A stretch of 64,000 nt of DNA, from the IMG/VR virus record IMGVR_UViG_3300034691_000037, positions 1-64,000 of that record; one strand, 5' to 3'. The position numbers and the translations under genes are program-made. Position 1 is the stretch's first letter, and each line of letters starts with the position of its first letter. The notes below the pieces were generated by a model. It did no database searches and was not told the origin of the DNA. It saw nothing but the letters and a program-made list of their open reading frames with translations. This document shows, piece by piece, positions 1 to 7,802 of the stretch. The stretch comes from a virus.

Positions 1-80
1 GTTTTGGTAAAGTCATCCAGCAACATGTATAGTCGACGTGCAAGTTCCCGAGTGTCCAGATTGCTAAAGGTGTTTGACAT
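1..80 (-). CDS. Hypothetical protein, N-terminal part only
   Basis: The reading frame starts with ATG at position 80 (MSNTFSNLDTRELARRLYML...) and runs off the left edge, so only 26 residues are visible. A GAGAGAG ribosome site lies 5-6 nt upstream. The visible part is probably helical and has no recognisable motif. It is the first gene after the terminator hairpin at 139-160, so it probably begins a new transcription unit or depends on readthrough. Confidence 0.6.
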   Translation of the reverse strand, partial: MSNTFSNLDTRELARRLYMLLDDFTK

Positions 81-138
81 GGCATCTCTCTCATTAGGTG
101 GGTTTCATACCAATCTAACAAAAAAAAGAAATGACTAG

Positions 139-160
139 ACAGAGCCCCGAAGGGCTCTGT
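139..160 (-). terminator. Intrinsic terminator (UUCG hairpin)
   Basis: A 9-bp stem ACAGAGCCC/GGGCTCTGT closes a UUCG loop. On the minus strand it is followed, after about 12 nt, by a run of seven T. It lies just after the stop of the gene at 168-536. Confidence 0.8.
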
Positions 161-167
161 CGTTATG

Positions 168-536
168 TCACTCTGGATCGTGGCTGTTAAATACCACCTC
201 GTTCCATTTGAGTACTTTCACGATCTGACAGTTATCAATACGCAGATAGTACTCGACCCATTTACCATCGTGCCCATCGCCGTAGATCGTGAGCCAGTCT
301 TCATACGGATCATCCCCCGCCGTGCTGTACTTCCCATCCTTGATCTGCATGACCTCCTCATTACCGCGGTCGGACTCATAGCCGCGTTCGTTCATGCTAC
401 CTGGAGGGGTATAGGTAATGCGCCCATCCACGATTGTCATGTGGGCTAAAGTACACCCCAGACACTTGGTCTGATAGTTACCTGCATCGATACCAACTTT
501 GTTCGCCAAAACTTCCACGCTATCAAACATACCCAT
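168..536 (-). CDS. Phage hypothetical protein, GMFD...YQTK type
   Basis: This is a 122-residue protein starting MGMFDSVEV. The start at 536 is chosen because AAGGA sits 8 nt upstream; the ATG three codons earlier is too close to that site. The opening MGMFDSV, then YQTKCLGCTL, resembles widespread small phage proteins that begin GMFD and carry an F/YQTK motif followed by C-x-L. Their function is not known to me. The rest is polar with no membrane segment. It is the last gene of its unit, just before the terminator at 139-160. Confidence 0.75.
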   Translation of the reverse strand: MGMFDSVEVLANKVGIDAGNYQTKCLGCTLAHMTIVDGRITYTPPGSMNERGYESDRGNEEVMQIKDGKYSTAGDDPYEDWLTIYGDGHDGKWVEYYLRIDNCQIVKVLKWNEVVFNSHDPE

Positions 537-561
537 TTCACACATCCTTCAAACAGTAAGA

Positions 562-855
562 TTATTCCGGATCTTTAGCAGCCAAATACTTAGCGGCTTT
601 TGCAAGGTTCTTGCGAAGTTCACGAACCGTCTTCTTCTTGGTAAGGGACATGTTGTTAAACTCTCGGCGCAGTCTGACGCGCATAGTGCGGTTCTTCGGC
701 ACTTTCGCCGCTGGGGCGTAGTTTGGCGTATCTCCGTCGAAGTTAGCGCTGAATGAAACCAAGGGTTTATCGAAGATGCTAGATGCTACATCTCGTGCAC
801 GAATCTGCCTCCGGGTGATCATCATTGCGCCTTCTTGTAACTCGGTAGATGTCAT
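562..855 (-). CDS. Hypothetical basic protein
   Basis: This 97-residue protein is rich in Arg and Lys in its second half (RMRVRLRREF, LTKKKTVRELRKNLAKAAKY), which suggests nucleic-acid or acidic-partner binding; that is inference only. GGAGAAC precedes the ATG, and its start overlaps the stop of the upstream gene as ATGA, implying translational coupling. No family recognised. Confidence 0.75.
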   Translation of the reverse strand: MTSTELQEGAMMITRRQIRARDVASSIFDKPLVSFSANFDGDTPNYAPAAKVPKNRTMRVRLRREFNNMSLTKKKTVRELRKNLAKAAKYLAAKDPE

Positions 856-1349
856 GCTTGTTCTCCATCAGTCACGTCAGTGCGCAGCAGATGCGCTTGG
901 TATTCTTCTTCATCCTTGTCCAGCTTAGACTGGAACGCTTCCTCATCTTCAGGAGTCCATGGATCGTCATCTTGATCATCATCTTCACAATGATCATCTT
1001 GATCTTGACCACGCTCAGATTCACTGAGACCCTCCAGGTAGTACGCGTTAGAGATTTTCAAGCACGGCCCACAGAGGTAGTACAGAGGGCCGTTACTACC
1101 TTCATCCGGATCGCGGTGTGCGATCAATACTGCTTCAGCTTTACAGCGAGGGCAGGTTTCCAGATGAGGGTTTTCTTCAGCTTGTTTCTTCATGTCGTCA
1201 TAGCAAGCACGGCACATGAAGTGGAATTCTGAACCAAAGCTGTCGGTTTCCCCGACTACCTTCAGTTCGGAAGGCTTACCGCATTTGCACGCATTTTCTG
1301 ACAGTTCAGAAGTACAGGTACGTGCAAGTTGACCTGGTAGGTATGCCAT
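852..1349 (-). CDS. Zinc-ribbon-like protein with acidic tail
   Basis: The 165-residue protein has two likely metal sites formed by Cys pairs: CKCG near residue 22 with CRAC near 46, and CPRC near 66 with CGPC near 93. Residues about 112-140 are an extremely acidic linker (many D and E). The pattern suggests a small zinc-binding protein, perhaps a protein- or RNA-binding adaptor, but no named family is recognised. It overlaps the next gene by 4 nt. Confidence 0.75.
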   Translation of the reverse strand: MAYLPGQLARTCTSELSENACKCGKPSELKVVGETDSFGSEFHFMCRACYDDMKKQAEENPHLETCPRCKAEAVLIAHRDPDEGSNGPLYYLCGPCLKISNAYYLEGLSESERGQDQDDHCEDDDQDDDPWTPEDEEAFQSKLDKDEEEYQAHLLRTDVTDGEQA

Positions 1350-1351
1350 GA

Positions 1352-1624
1352 TTAAACCCTCGCCTTAGCTTTCAATGCGGCCATCAATTTTTTAAACGCT
1401 GGATGCCTGATAACGTCAGCGAGTTGACCAGCGGCGTACTTCATGATATCTTTCATCATCATGTTGCAACGCAGCACGTCGTCAACCATGAGCGCTTTGA
1501 TGTCATCGCTGTAAGTCTCAGCCTGTACGCTACCAAGCGTCTCCTCGATCGCTAGAAGGCGTTTGTTAAGGTCGCTGTAAAGCTCAGCCATCAGCTGGAG
1601 TTGCTCAGGAAAATCTTTGTTCAT
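1352..1624 (-). CDS. Hypothetical helical protein
   Basis: This 90-residue protein starts MNKDFPEQ. The ATG at 1624 has AAGGTG about 6 nt upstream and is preferred over an in-frame GTG nine bases further out. It is predicted by eye to be mostly helical, with a short coiled-coil-like section over residues 10-40. No family recognised. It sits 2 nt upstream of the zinc-ribbon gene. Confidence 0.7.
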   Translation of the reverse strand: MNKDFPEQLQLMAELYSDLNKRLLAIEETLGSVQAETYSDDIKALMVDDVLRCNMMMKDIMKYAAGQLADVIRHPAFKKLMAALKAKARV

Positions 1625-1657
1625 TTTGTTCACCTTTGAACAGGATGGGGAATTAAA

Positions 1658-2191
1658 TTAAGATCGTGCAGCCGCGCCCGGCAGTACCCGAGTCAGATCT
1701 TCCAGATACAGGATTTTGTGGGCATAGAAATCCAGCACCAATATCAGAGGTACGTGACGGACAGGATCATTACGGTCCATCACGATGCCGCTGTCAGTGC
1801 GGAAGAATGGAATGTTGTAGACAGTGTCAGTAGGTGTGTGGCGAACCTTTACAGCGCTGCCAGTGAGATGGCTGAACTGATTAATCCGAGACTGCACGTA
1901 GTCCTTAGGGTGTGTCGTGAGACGATCCTTGTGGCACTCCACCAGCTCTTTCAGTTCATCATTGGTCAGAGTGATTCGGTCCTTGCTGAACTGAGCCAAT
2001 ATGCCATTGACATCGATGAAGACCTTCTTGTCGTTGTAGCCAACGACACTACGTTTTGTTATGTTACCGTTATTATCGGTAAACGGGAGCCTGACATGGG
2101 TCTGACACGATGCAACGATGCTGATCAGCAAGGTATCAATATCGTCGTGTTGGAAATAGTACTTCACCTTACGCATCAAATTTTTAAACAT
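1658..2191 (-). CDS. Hypothetical protein
   Basis: The 177-residue protein starts MFKNLMRKVKYYF. The start is chosen for GGAG 7 nt upstream. No signal peptide or membrane segment is visible, and the composition is that of a soluble mixed alpha/beta protein. I do not recognise the family. It is preceded by the hairpin at 2215-2238, which separates it from the AAA+ ATPase gene upstream. Confidence 0.75.
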   Translation of the reverse strand: MFKNLMRKVKYYFQHDDIDTLLISIVASCQTHVRLPFTDNNGNITKRSVVGYNDKKVFIDVNGILAQFSKDRITLTNDELKELVECHKDRLTTHPKDYVQSRINQFSHLTGSAVKVRHTPTDTVYNIPFFRTDSGIVMDRNDPVRHVPLILVLDFYAHKILYLEDLTRVLPGAAARS

Positions 2192-2214
2192 GCCAATCTC
2201 CATGAATAGGTGTG

Positions 2215-2238
2215 CCAGCTAGGGTCATTCCTAGCTGG
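2215..2238 (-). terminator. Intergenic hairpin
   Basis: A 9-bp perfect stem CCAGCTAGG/CCTAGCTGG with a 6-nt loop lies between the AAA+ gene and the next leftward gene. There is no strong T run, so it may be a partial terminator or a processing site. Confidence 0.5.
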
Positions 2239-2248
2239 CTTATTAAGG

Positions 2249-3694
2249 TTAATAGACGTCGTCGCCTTTAGGACCTTTGTTTTTCGTGTGTTTTGACGAC
2301 AGGACTCGGCTGGAAGGGTCTGTAAAAGAGTCTTTAAGATGGACTCCCTTTAGTTCCAACATACGCGGCCGGTGCATTCGAGCCAGGATTTGCGTATCCA
2401 TGTGGGCCGGCAGGATATAAGGGAATACCATGCTTTTAGCGGCAGGATCTACTTTACCCAGGGATTCAAGCCTATCCGCAGCCGCCTCGGCTTCTTCCTT
2501 AGTCCCCAGAAGATCGTGATAGAAATTACCGACCTTCGGGCTCGGTAATACCGAATCCTGCACTTGCACCTGGCTGCCCCAATACAGCTTTCCCACAGGC
2601 TCCTGGGCAACCTCTTCTTCAACCGGTACCGGGCGTTTATCCGCACTGACTATGACACTATCTTTAGTAGCAGTGTAGGCACGCGCACCACGGTGTACGA
2701 CTACTTCAATGTTACCAGGCAGTTTATGATAAAGCTGGTATTTACCTTCTTCATCACAGCTGATATCGAACTCTTCGAACAGGTCAATGCCGTGTTCATC
2801 ATTCTTGATGTGCAGGGCAAATGAACGAAAGTCCGTCATGTCGAAGGTCAGGTCTTCCCTGTAGAACTGCTTACCAGCGACTTGGACACTGGCCAGGTTA
2901 TATTCGTAGTGGTACATGCCGGGTACGTTCAAGATACGTACGCGTTTTACCAACGATTTCCAGTCAGCGCACTTAGCCGCTTCTTTACACACGAACTTCA
3001 GAATATCGAAGCTCATGATAGAAGCGTCGCCCTGAGCCCATTCACGCAGTGACGGCCGAAGCTGATGAGGAACGTTGAAAGCTTCCATCATCTCAACCAC
3101 TACCTGGTCTTCAATACCGCGATACTGAATCCAGTACTTGATTCGACCAGGGCGGTTGATCAAGAAATTGTTAATGCCACTGGCCTCGTTGACGGTCATG
3201 ATAAACAGGATTTTCTTAAGATCGCTGTCACTGAACAGAGTCAGCAGCTTCTTCTGGTCGTCCTCGTCGTAGATCTTTTCGAATTCATCGAACATGACCA
3301 TAGCGCCACCAGGGCATGCCATCACGGCAGCCTTGATCATGCCAGGTGGAATACACGAATCAACCATGAACACCGGAATGTCGGCGATCAGTGATTTGTT
3401 TGCCAGCGCTTCGGCCAAGACCGTTTTACCGCAGCCTTTATTGCCGAACAGCATAGCGCCGGTGGCGCCTTCGGTAGAGCGCCAGTCATCGTACAGCAGT
3501 TCCAGGAATTCCTGGTTCGAACCGTACAGGCGTTCAGGAACGTTGAAGTTCTTACGGTCCTTGACAAGCACCAGGTTCATATTGCCGTCGATGTTCAGCT
3601 TGTAAACATACGGCGGGATATGGTCAATCAGGTTGCTGTTGTCAACCTGTTGGAAAACGATACCCCAATCACGAGAACTTAATACTGTTGGCAT
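2249..3694 (-). CDS. AAA+ family ATPase
   Basis: The 481-residue protein has a Walker A GNKGCGKT at about 84-91, a Walker B MVMFDEFEK near 132-139, a sensor-like TVN, and an NRPGR arginine-finger motif near 180. These mark an AAA+ ATPase of the proteasome/FtsH/Bcs1-like branch, which remodels or unfolds protein complexes using ATP. The C-terminal 230 residues are not recognisable and may hold the substrate-binding part. It is related to the 319-residue AAA+ protein at 39136-40095 (same DEF and NRPGR signatures). Substrate and function in the phage are unknown. Confidence 0.9.
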   Translation of the reverse strand: MPTVLSSRDWGIVFQQVDNSNLIDHIPPYVYKLNIDGNMNLVLVKDRKNFNVPERLYGSNQEFLELLYDDWRSTEGATGAMLFGNKGCGKTVLAEALANKSLIADIPVFMVDSCIPPGMIKAAVMACPGGAMVMFDEFEKIYDEDDQKKLLTLFSDSDLKKILFIMTVNEASGINNFLINRPGRIKYWIQYRGIEDQVVVEMMEAFNVPHQLRPSLREWAQGDASIMSFDILKFVCKEAAKCADWKSLVKRVRILNVPGMYHYEYNLASVQVAGKQFYREDLTFDMTDFRSFALHIKNDEHGIDLFEEFDISCDEEGKYQLYHKLPGNIEVVVHRGARAYTATKDSVIVSADKRPVPVEEEVAQEPVGKLYWGSQVQVQDSVLPSPKVGNFYHDLLGTKEEAEAAADRLESLGKVDPAAKSMVFPYILPAHMDTQILARMHRPRMLELKGVHLKDSFTDPSSRVLSSKHTKNKGPKGDDVY

Positions 3695-3720
3695 GTTTCT
3701 TCCTTAATTGCAAAAGAAGC

Positions 3721-3739
3721 GCCCGGCTAATAGCCGGGC
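3721..3739 (-). terminator. Terminator-like hairpin
   Basis: An 8-bp stem GCCCGGCT/AGCCGGGC with a 3-nt loop is followed on the minus strand by GCTTCTTTT. It lies between the small coiled-coil gene and the AAA+ gene. Confidence 0.6.
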
Positions 3740-3755
3740 GGTAGTCAGAGGAGGT

Positions 3756-4040
3756 TTACGATGCGTGCATGCAGCTACGCAGATACCTGGTTTGTACTGC
3801 CATCAATTCGTCGATCTGGTCAGTGATCATGCGCTTGGTGCGGGAGAGCTCATCCATCTGAACTTGCAGATGGGAAGTATCGACGTGAGCCATCATCATG
3901 CCGACTTTCTTCAGCGACAATGCCTGATACTGCTGAGTCAGGTCATCACGGTACTTACGAAGCAGTGCCATTTCGTTACCGAACTCAACGTTAGTCTGGA
4001 CAAACGTGTCATCGTACTGCAGGGTGTTAATGCCAGTCAT
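3756..4040 (-). CDS. Hypothetical coiled-coil protein
   Basis: The 94-residue protein is almost entirely helical, with heptad-like stretches over about residues 20-85. AAGGAGGG lies about 8 nt upstream of the ATG. It is the first gene downstream of the promoter motif at 4101-4115, so it probably heads an early transcription unit that may continue into the AAA+ gene. No family recognised. Confidence 0.75.
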   Translation of the reverse strand: MTGINTLQYDDTFVQTNVEFGNEMALLRKYRDDLTQQYQALSLKKVGMMMAHVDTSHLQVQMDELSRTKRMITDQIDELMAVQTRYLRSCMHAS

Positions 4041-4100
4041 GAAGCAGGCCCTCCTTAGGGCAGGTATAAATATTGCAATGAGTGGGGGTGTACGTCAAAG

Positions 4101-4115
4101 CAATGTATGACTGTA
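4101..4115 (-). promoter_or_regulatory. Predicted early promoter motif
   Basis: Read leftward, the site is TACAGTCATACATTG, one of about ten copies of the motif TACAGyAATACATTAC in this window. It lies about 60 bp upstream of the ATG at 4040. Similarity to the phiKZ early octamer TATATTAC is from memory. Confidence 0.55.
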
Positions 4116-4122
4116 ATTATTT

Positions 4123-4422
4123 TTAATCGGGTAGATCGAGGTCATTACCCTCATCCTCCAAAGGCGTGTATGTCATGACCCCGTGCATTTTGTTAACCTG
4201 TCCGACGGCCGCTTCGATAGTGGTCTTATCGAAATCAAACCTGGCGCTATGGATCTTGTTGATGGTGTCGATACGCCACAGCTCAGCCGCATCTGGATCA
4301 TGGTACATCTTACGCTCGACACCGAGTAGTTTAGTGCGCTGAGGACCATCCAGCTGAGTAGCGGCAAAGATAAGCTTTGCTTCAGCCGAGGTAAAGAATT
4401 TGTTTTCAGGCTGGTTTGACAT
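4123..4422 (-). CDS. Hypothetical protein
   Basis: The 99-residue protein starts MSNQPENKFFTSAEAK. AAAGGAG lies 6 nt upstream of the ATG at 4422, which excludes the longer frame. It has an acidic C-terminus (EDEGNDLDLPD). The start overlaps the end of the upstream gene by 17 nt. No recognised domain. Confidence 0.75.
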   Translation of the reverse strand: MSNQPENKFFTSAEAKLIFAATQLDGPQRTKLLGVERKMYHDPDAAELWRIDTINKIHSARFDFDKTTIEAAVGQVNKMHGVMTYTPLEDEGNDLDLPD

Positions 4423-4957
4423 TATCGACTCCTTTAAGTGGGAACTCTTTGTGCAGGCGCTCAACGATGTCTTTCTTTGAGAACCAGTTCAGTTTACGGC
4501 CGTATGCGAGTTTGTTCTCTTGTACGAAATTCGTGACGGCTTCCTTATCCGGCTTAGCTATCAAGAAACCCATGAGCAAATCCCGGTCACTGTCGTTTAC
4601 TGTCATGGCGATTGATTTTGCTTTGCCAACTGGCATTGCCCAGCTGCTCATTCCCATGAGGTTCTTGCCTTTCTCGGTATCCGCAAAGGCATCTACCTGC
4701 CAGACTTCGCCGTAATGGTCAATCAACATCCAACTGAGACCACTGGTCGCATCGCGCACATGACCCGGCATTGGCGGTCTGCGGTTTTCAATGATTGCAC
4801 TGTAGTTGAGGTCAAAATCATTCAACGGCGCAACAAAGCCGTACTTGGTATAAAAGTGATCGAACGTCAGGCCATGCGCCGTCCAATGAAGACCTTCCAT
4901 AGAGACAGGAGTTGTCTGTAACCCCACCTCTTCGCCAATCCAAACGATCAGGCTCAT
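4406..4957 (-). CDS. Hypothetical protein
   Basis: This is a soluble protein of 183 residues with GGAG upstream of its ATG and a 4-nt overlap with the preceding Ntn-hydrolase-like gene, so the two are probably translated together. A Trp-rich central part (SGLSWMLIDHYGEVWQVD) is followed by a basic helical C-terminal third. Family not recognised. Confidence 0.75.
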   Translation of the reverse strand: MSLIVWIGEEVGLQTTPVSMEGLHWTAHGLTFDHFYTKYGFVAPLNDFDLNYSAIIENRRPPMPGHVRDATSGLSWMLIDHYGEVWQVDAFADTEKGKNLMGMSSWAMPVGKAKSIAMTVNDSDRDLLMGFLIAKPDKEAVTNFVQENKLAYGRKLNWFSKKDIVERLHKEFPLKGVDNVKPA

Positions 4958-5484
4958 TTGGAGTCTCCTTTAATGACGAACGGTTTGAGGGACTTCATGG
5001 AAACGCTGTCGACATGACCTGTGGTGTACGTATCGATGTCACCGAGGTTAGCGAAGGCTTCTCTAGGTGTCATGCCGCCACTGATCATCCCGACCACAAG
5101 AAAGCCTCCAGTGCCAACTCCGGTAGTCAAATTGGTCCCATCGGCAAACCCACTAGGTGTTACTGAAAAGACCCGCTGTTTGGTAATGATCATGGCGTGA
5201 CCATCGAGTAGTGCTTTGGTTAAGGCAGTGCCATCAGTGAATTCACTCAGCTTGGCAATATCACCTAACTTAGCGACCAGTACGTCTTCGATGAATTTAC
5301 GAAGAACGGCTTCGGTCGCAGGGCGGTCATCCGGACGAATCACGGCACCGCTAACCCCGTAAGCAAACTGCTTGTCTTCAGACACAAACAACTTAGTGGC
5401 TTGGTAGGTGGTAATCGGCCGGCCTGCGCGTATGTGGCACTGGTCAGCGTAGAGTACGCCATCATGGTGAACGATGGTAGTCAT
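4954..5484 (-). CDS. Proteasome/HslV-like Ntn-hydrolase
   Basis: The 176-residue protein begins M-TTIVHHDGVLYADQ. HslV and proteasome beta subunits begin similarly after Met removal (TTI/TTT, a strand, then a conserved Asp in an A-D turn), with Thr2 as nucleophile. The ATG at 5484 is chosen because AGGA lies 7 nt upstream and because it exposes Thr as residue 2. A Gly-rich segment TTGVGTGGFLVVGMISGG resembles the family's later core strands. The family role is threonine-type peptidase activity; whether this one assembles or is active cannot be seen. No HslU-type ATPase is adjacent. Confidence 0.65.
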   Translation of the reverse strand: MTTIVHHDGVLYADQCHIRAGRPITTYQATKLFVSEDKQFAYGVSGAVIRPDDRPATEAVLRKFIEDVLVAKLGDIAKLSEFTDGTALTKALLDGHAMIITKQRVFSVTPSGFADGTNLTTGVGTGGFLVVGMISGGMTPREAFANLGDIDTYTTGHVDSVSMKSLKPFVIKGDSK

Positions 5485-5511
5485 GGTGTGTCCTAATTGA
5501 ATAGAGAGCAG

Positions 5512-5543
5512 CATAGAGAGCAGGCGCGTGCCTGCTCTCTATG
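5512..5543 (-). terminator. Long CATA/TATG hairpin
   Basis: A 14-bp perfect stem catagagagcaggc/gcctgctctctatg closes a 4-nt loop in the gap between two genes. It is one of seven hairpins in the window with the same CATA...TATG ends. It probably terminates or processes the upstream transcript. Confidence 0.65.
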
Positions 5544-5548
5544 TCATT

Positions 5549-5875
5549 TTACATCTGGTCGTTGCTGATCCGGGCCAACGCGCCACGGCCTGGTGCCGAT
5601 GCAGGCTTCGCTTTTTGAGCTTTTGGGGTAGTCGTGCCAGGGATCAGTTCCACATCGCCGGTTTCCAGGTTGATCTTGAAATGCTGACCCAGCAAAGTGC
5701 TAGGCTTTTCACCTTCGGGCATGGTATCCAGCTTCACCTGGACAAACATGTCACCTTGGCCGGCGACTGCCGTCAGAGTACCTTTGGTGAACGATGAGAT
5801 CTCGACGGTAGCGAAACCGTCTACGGCGATAGTTGCCAGAGCAGGGGTGATGCCAGTGAGGTTAGTTACTTTCAT
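5549..5875 (-). CDS. Hypothetical protein
   Basis: The 108-residue protein has a beta-rich first 80 residues (repeating V-T-hydrophobic strands) and a low-complexity Pro/Ala/Lys tail (TTTPKAQKAKPASAPGRGA). GGAG precedes the ATG at good spacing. It could be a small structural or capsid-associated protein, but nothing identifies it. Confidence 0.75.
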   Translation of the reverse strand: MKVTNLTGITPALATIAVDGFATVEISSFTKGTLTAVAGQGDMFVQVKLDTMPEGEKPSTLLGQHFKINLETGDVELIPGTTTPKAQKAKPASAPGRGALARISNDQM

Positions 5876-5928
5876 GAACGTATCTCCAGAGTAGCATGAT
5901 GGGCTATAAAGAAAGGGTAATTCGGTAG

Positions 5929-6249
5929 TTACTTACAGACACCGTTGGTGCAGGTAATTGTAGTGGTTTCCAGTTTCTTCTTGTCATTGTAGGAACGTGC
6001 CCCTACAAGACGAACATTACAGTTCACAACCGACTGTACAAGATTCGCGTAAGCCACCGACCACATGTCCAACCGATGCTGAAGATTGGCAGTGTTGTAA
6101 ACGATGGGGTCAGGTGGTGAGGTAATAGGGCAGTCGGCAATCCAACGCTCATCCAGTACCGCATATTGCGTTGTAGTTTTGGTAACCACGCTAGGCTCAG
6201 TGGCGCAACCTACCAATAAGGCAAACATGCACAACAGAACGTATTTCAT
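5929..6249 (-). CDS. Outer-membrane spanin lipoprotein (Rz1-like)
   Basis: The 106-residue protein opens with a lipoprotein signal MKYVLLCMFALLVGC ending in a lipobox LVGC at residues 12-15; the Cys would be lipidated after cleavage. It overlaps the end of the upstream single-TM coiled-coil protein by 4 nt. That arrangement matches Rz/Rz1 spanin pairs, which fuse inner and outer membranes in the last step of lysis of Gram-negative hosts. The mature part is longer than lambda Rz1 and carries several Cys. Assignment rests on architecture and gene order rather than sequence similarity. Confidence 0.75.
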   Translation of the reverse strand: MKYVLLCMFALLVGCATEPSVVTKTTTQYAVLDERWIADCPITSPPDPIVYNTANLQHRLDMWSVAYANLVQSVVNCNVRLVGARSYNDKKKLETTTITCTNGVCK

Positions 6250-6722
6250 TTCACCCCCTTACACGCAGTAGCGGTTGGATTGGTTTTGCAATACACCTTC
6301 CATGCGTAGTCAAGGCCAATGTCACGCTCTGTAGGGACCACAGAGAACGCATCATCTGCCTTACACATATTGACACCACCTTTGTCTAACAACAGCTTAC
6401 GCCGCGCCTCATCGCGTTCAGCGACTGCAGTCTCAAGATCACTCGAAAGCCCGTCCATGAGCGCAGCGATTTGTTTCTGCCCCACATCGATATCTTTGTT
6501 AACCTGATTCTTGTCGAGGACATCTTGTTTCAGACGGGCAACTTCAGCATCAAGCGTTTTGTTTGCCTCAAGAGCTTTGTTTTTCTCGGACGTTTCGTTG
6601 GCCAAGTTAATGGTCATTTGGTTGTAGCTGTGTACGGCGTAAATACCAGAACCTACCACACCCCCAAGTACAGCAAGGGCAATCAGTAACCACACCCACT
6701 TAGGGATGATCGAGATATCCAT
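6246..6722 (-). CDS. Inner-membrane spanin (Rz-like)
   Basis: The 158-residue protein has one N-terminal membrane segment (about residues 9-29, WVWLLIALAVLGGVVGSGIY) and a long periplasmic coiled coil (about 35-110, ending in AERDEARRKLLL). This is the usual layout of an i-spanin, with the lipoprotein partner encoded directly downstream. GGAG lies upstream of the ATG. Together the two would span the periplasm and disrupt the outer membrane at lysis. No holin or endolysin is recognisable nearby. Confidence 0.75.
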   Translation of the reverse strand: MDISIIPKWVWLLIALAVLGGVVGSGIYAVHSYNQMTINLANETSEKNKALEANKTLDAEVARLKQDVLDKNQVNKDIDVGQKQIAALMDGLSSDLETAVAERDEARRKLLLDKGGVNMCKADDAFSVVPTERDIGLDYAWKVYCKTNPTATACKGVK

Positions 6723-6723
6723 G

Positions 6724-7401
6724 TTACTTTACTCCGGCGTCAGCGATCATACCGAAAAGAGAGACGTGGATATTAACACCGCGCCAAGGACCAGGGTGTG
6801 AGAAAAACCGACCCTGTTGCGTATACCCAACCGCCGTCAGTTCATCAATCAAACCTTGCGGTACGATTGGAGACTTCAGCATGATGTCAGAAGTCAGCTT
6901 GTCACTGATGTCCAAGTTAACGTGAATCTTGTAAAAACGATCCATGCGTGAAGGGCTTTGCAGTTGGAAGAGAGCCGGACCACGGGATTCTGGAATACTG
7001 CCAGTGTCAGCAGACAGTCTGTAAATGTAACCATCGAACTCACGCAGCACTTCTACTGCCACAGCCAGCACATGCTTAGACTTGAACTGACGACTTGCTG
7101 TGTTGTGAGTCACATGACCCATCCATGGCAAGTTGGTATCCAACACCTCAGCCAAGTCAGGCAGGTCATTGACATCAACCCCTTTCTCAGTGAGTTCATC
7201 TTTGGCCACCTTAGCGATAGTGATCAGGTGACGCATCACATCACCGCTGGTCGACGGCATGCTGTATTTGATGACATCGGTGGTCGAGTGCTTCTTCAGC
7301 TCTTTGATGATCTCGCTGAATCCGGCCACGATGGGACTGGCCTTCATATCGATCGAGCTGATGGGTAACTTGACCAAATACTTTCGAACGGGCGTGCTCA
7401 T
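6724..7401 (-). CDS. Hypothetical protein
   Basis: The 225-residue soluble protein shows no signal peptide, membrane segment or known motif. It overlaps the upstream gene by 4 nt and is followed by the spanin pair after 1 nt, so it belongs to the same transcript. Family not recognised. Confidence 0.75.
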   Translation of the reverse strand: MSTPVRKYLVKLPISSIDMKASPIVAGFSEIIKELKKHSTTDVIKYSMPSTSGDVMRHLITIAKVAKDELTEKGVDVNDLPDLAEVLDTNLPWMGHVTHNTASRQFKSKHVLAVAVEVLREFDGYIYRLSADTGSIPESRGPALFQLQSPSRMDRFYKIHVNLDISDKLTSDIMLKSPIVPQGLIDELTAVGYTQQGRFFSHPGPWRGVNIHVSLFGMIADAGVK

Positions 7402-7802
7402 GACGGAGTCCCTGCTTGAGTAACGGCTTCACAAACCATGATCACGAGATCCTTACGGCAGGCATACAGCGTGCTGGCGCTGTACAGATAACGCGGCTCT
7501 GTATCCTTGGCGTTGGAGACAGCGCTCAGTATATCGGCCATCCCTTGATCCCCCAACATCTCCCGCAGGAAGTGAGGGATGCGACTGCCGAATGATTCCA
7601 GTGTGGTTTCAGTCAACCCCATTGGTACCGACACGTCTTTATCGTAAAAGTGCGAAGGCAAAGTCGCCGGAATAGCCGCTACGAAGTCGATTGACTTTTC
7701 ACGACTGGTCGCTTCAGGATTGAAACGGATCTGCCGCGCGGTACCACTGACCGCATCAGCGATGATTTCCAAAATGGTTTCTACAGCTACGTTACTGGTC
7801 AT
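7398..7802 (-). CDS. Hypothetical protein
   Basis: This protein of 134 residues is of mixed composition. Its ATG overlaps the preceding stop (4 nt) and has AAAGGA rather far upstream. No recognised domain. It is the middle member of a run of three coupled hypothetical genes ahead of the spanins. Confidence 0.7.
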   Translation of the reverse strand: MTSNVAVETILEIIADAVSGTARQIRFNPEATSREKSIDFVAAIPATLPSHFYDKDVSVPMGLTETTLESFGSRIPHFLREMLGDQGMADILSAVSNAKDTEPRYLYSASTLYACRKDLVIMVCEAVTQAGTPS

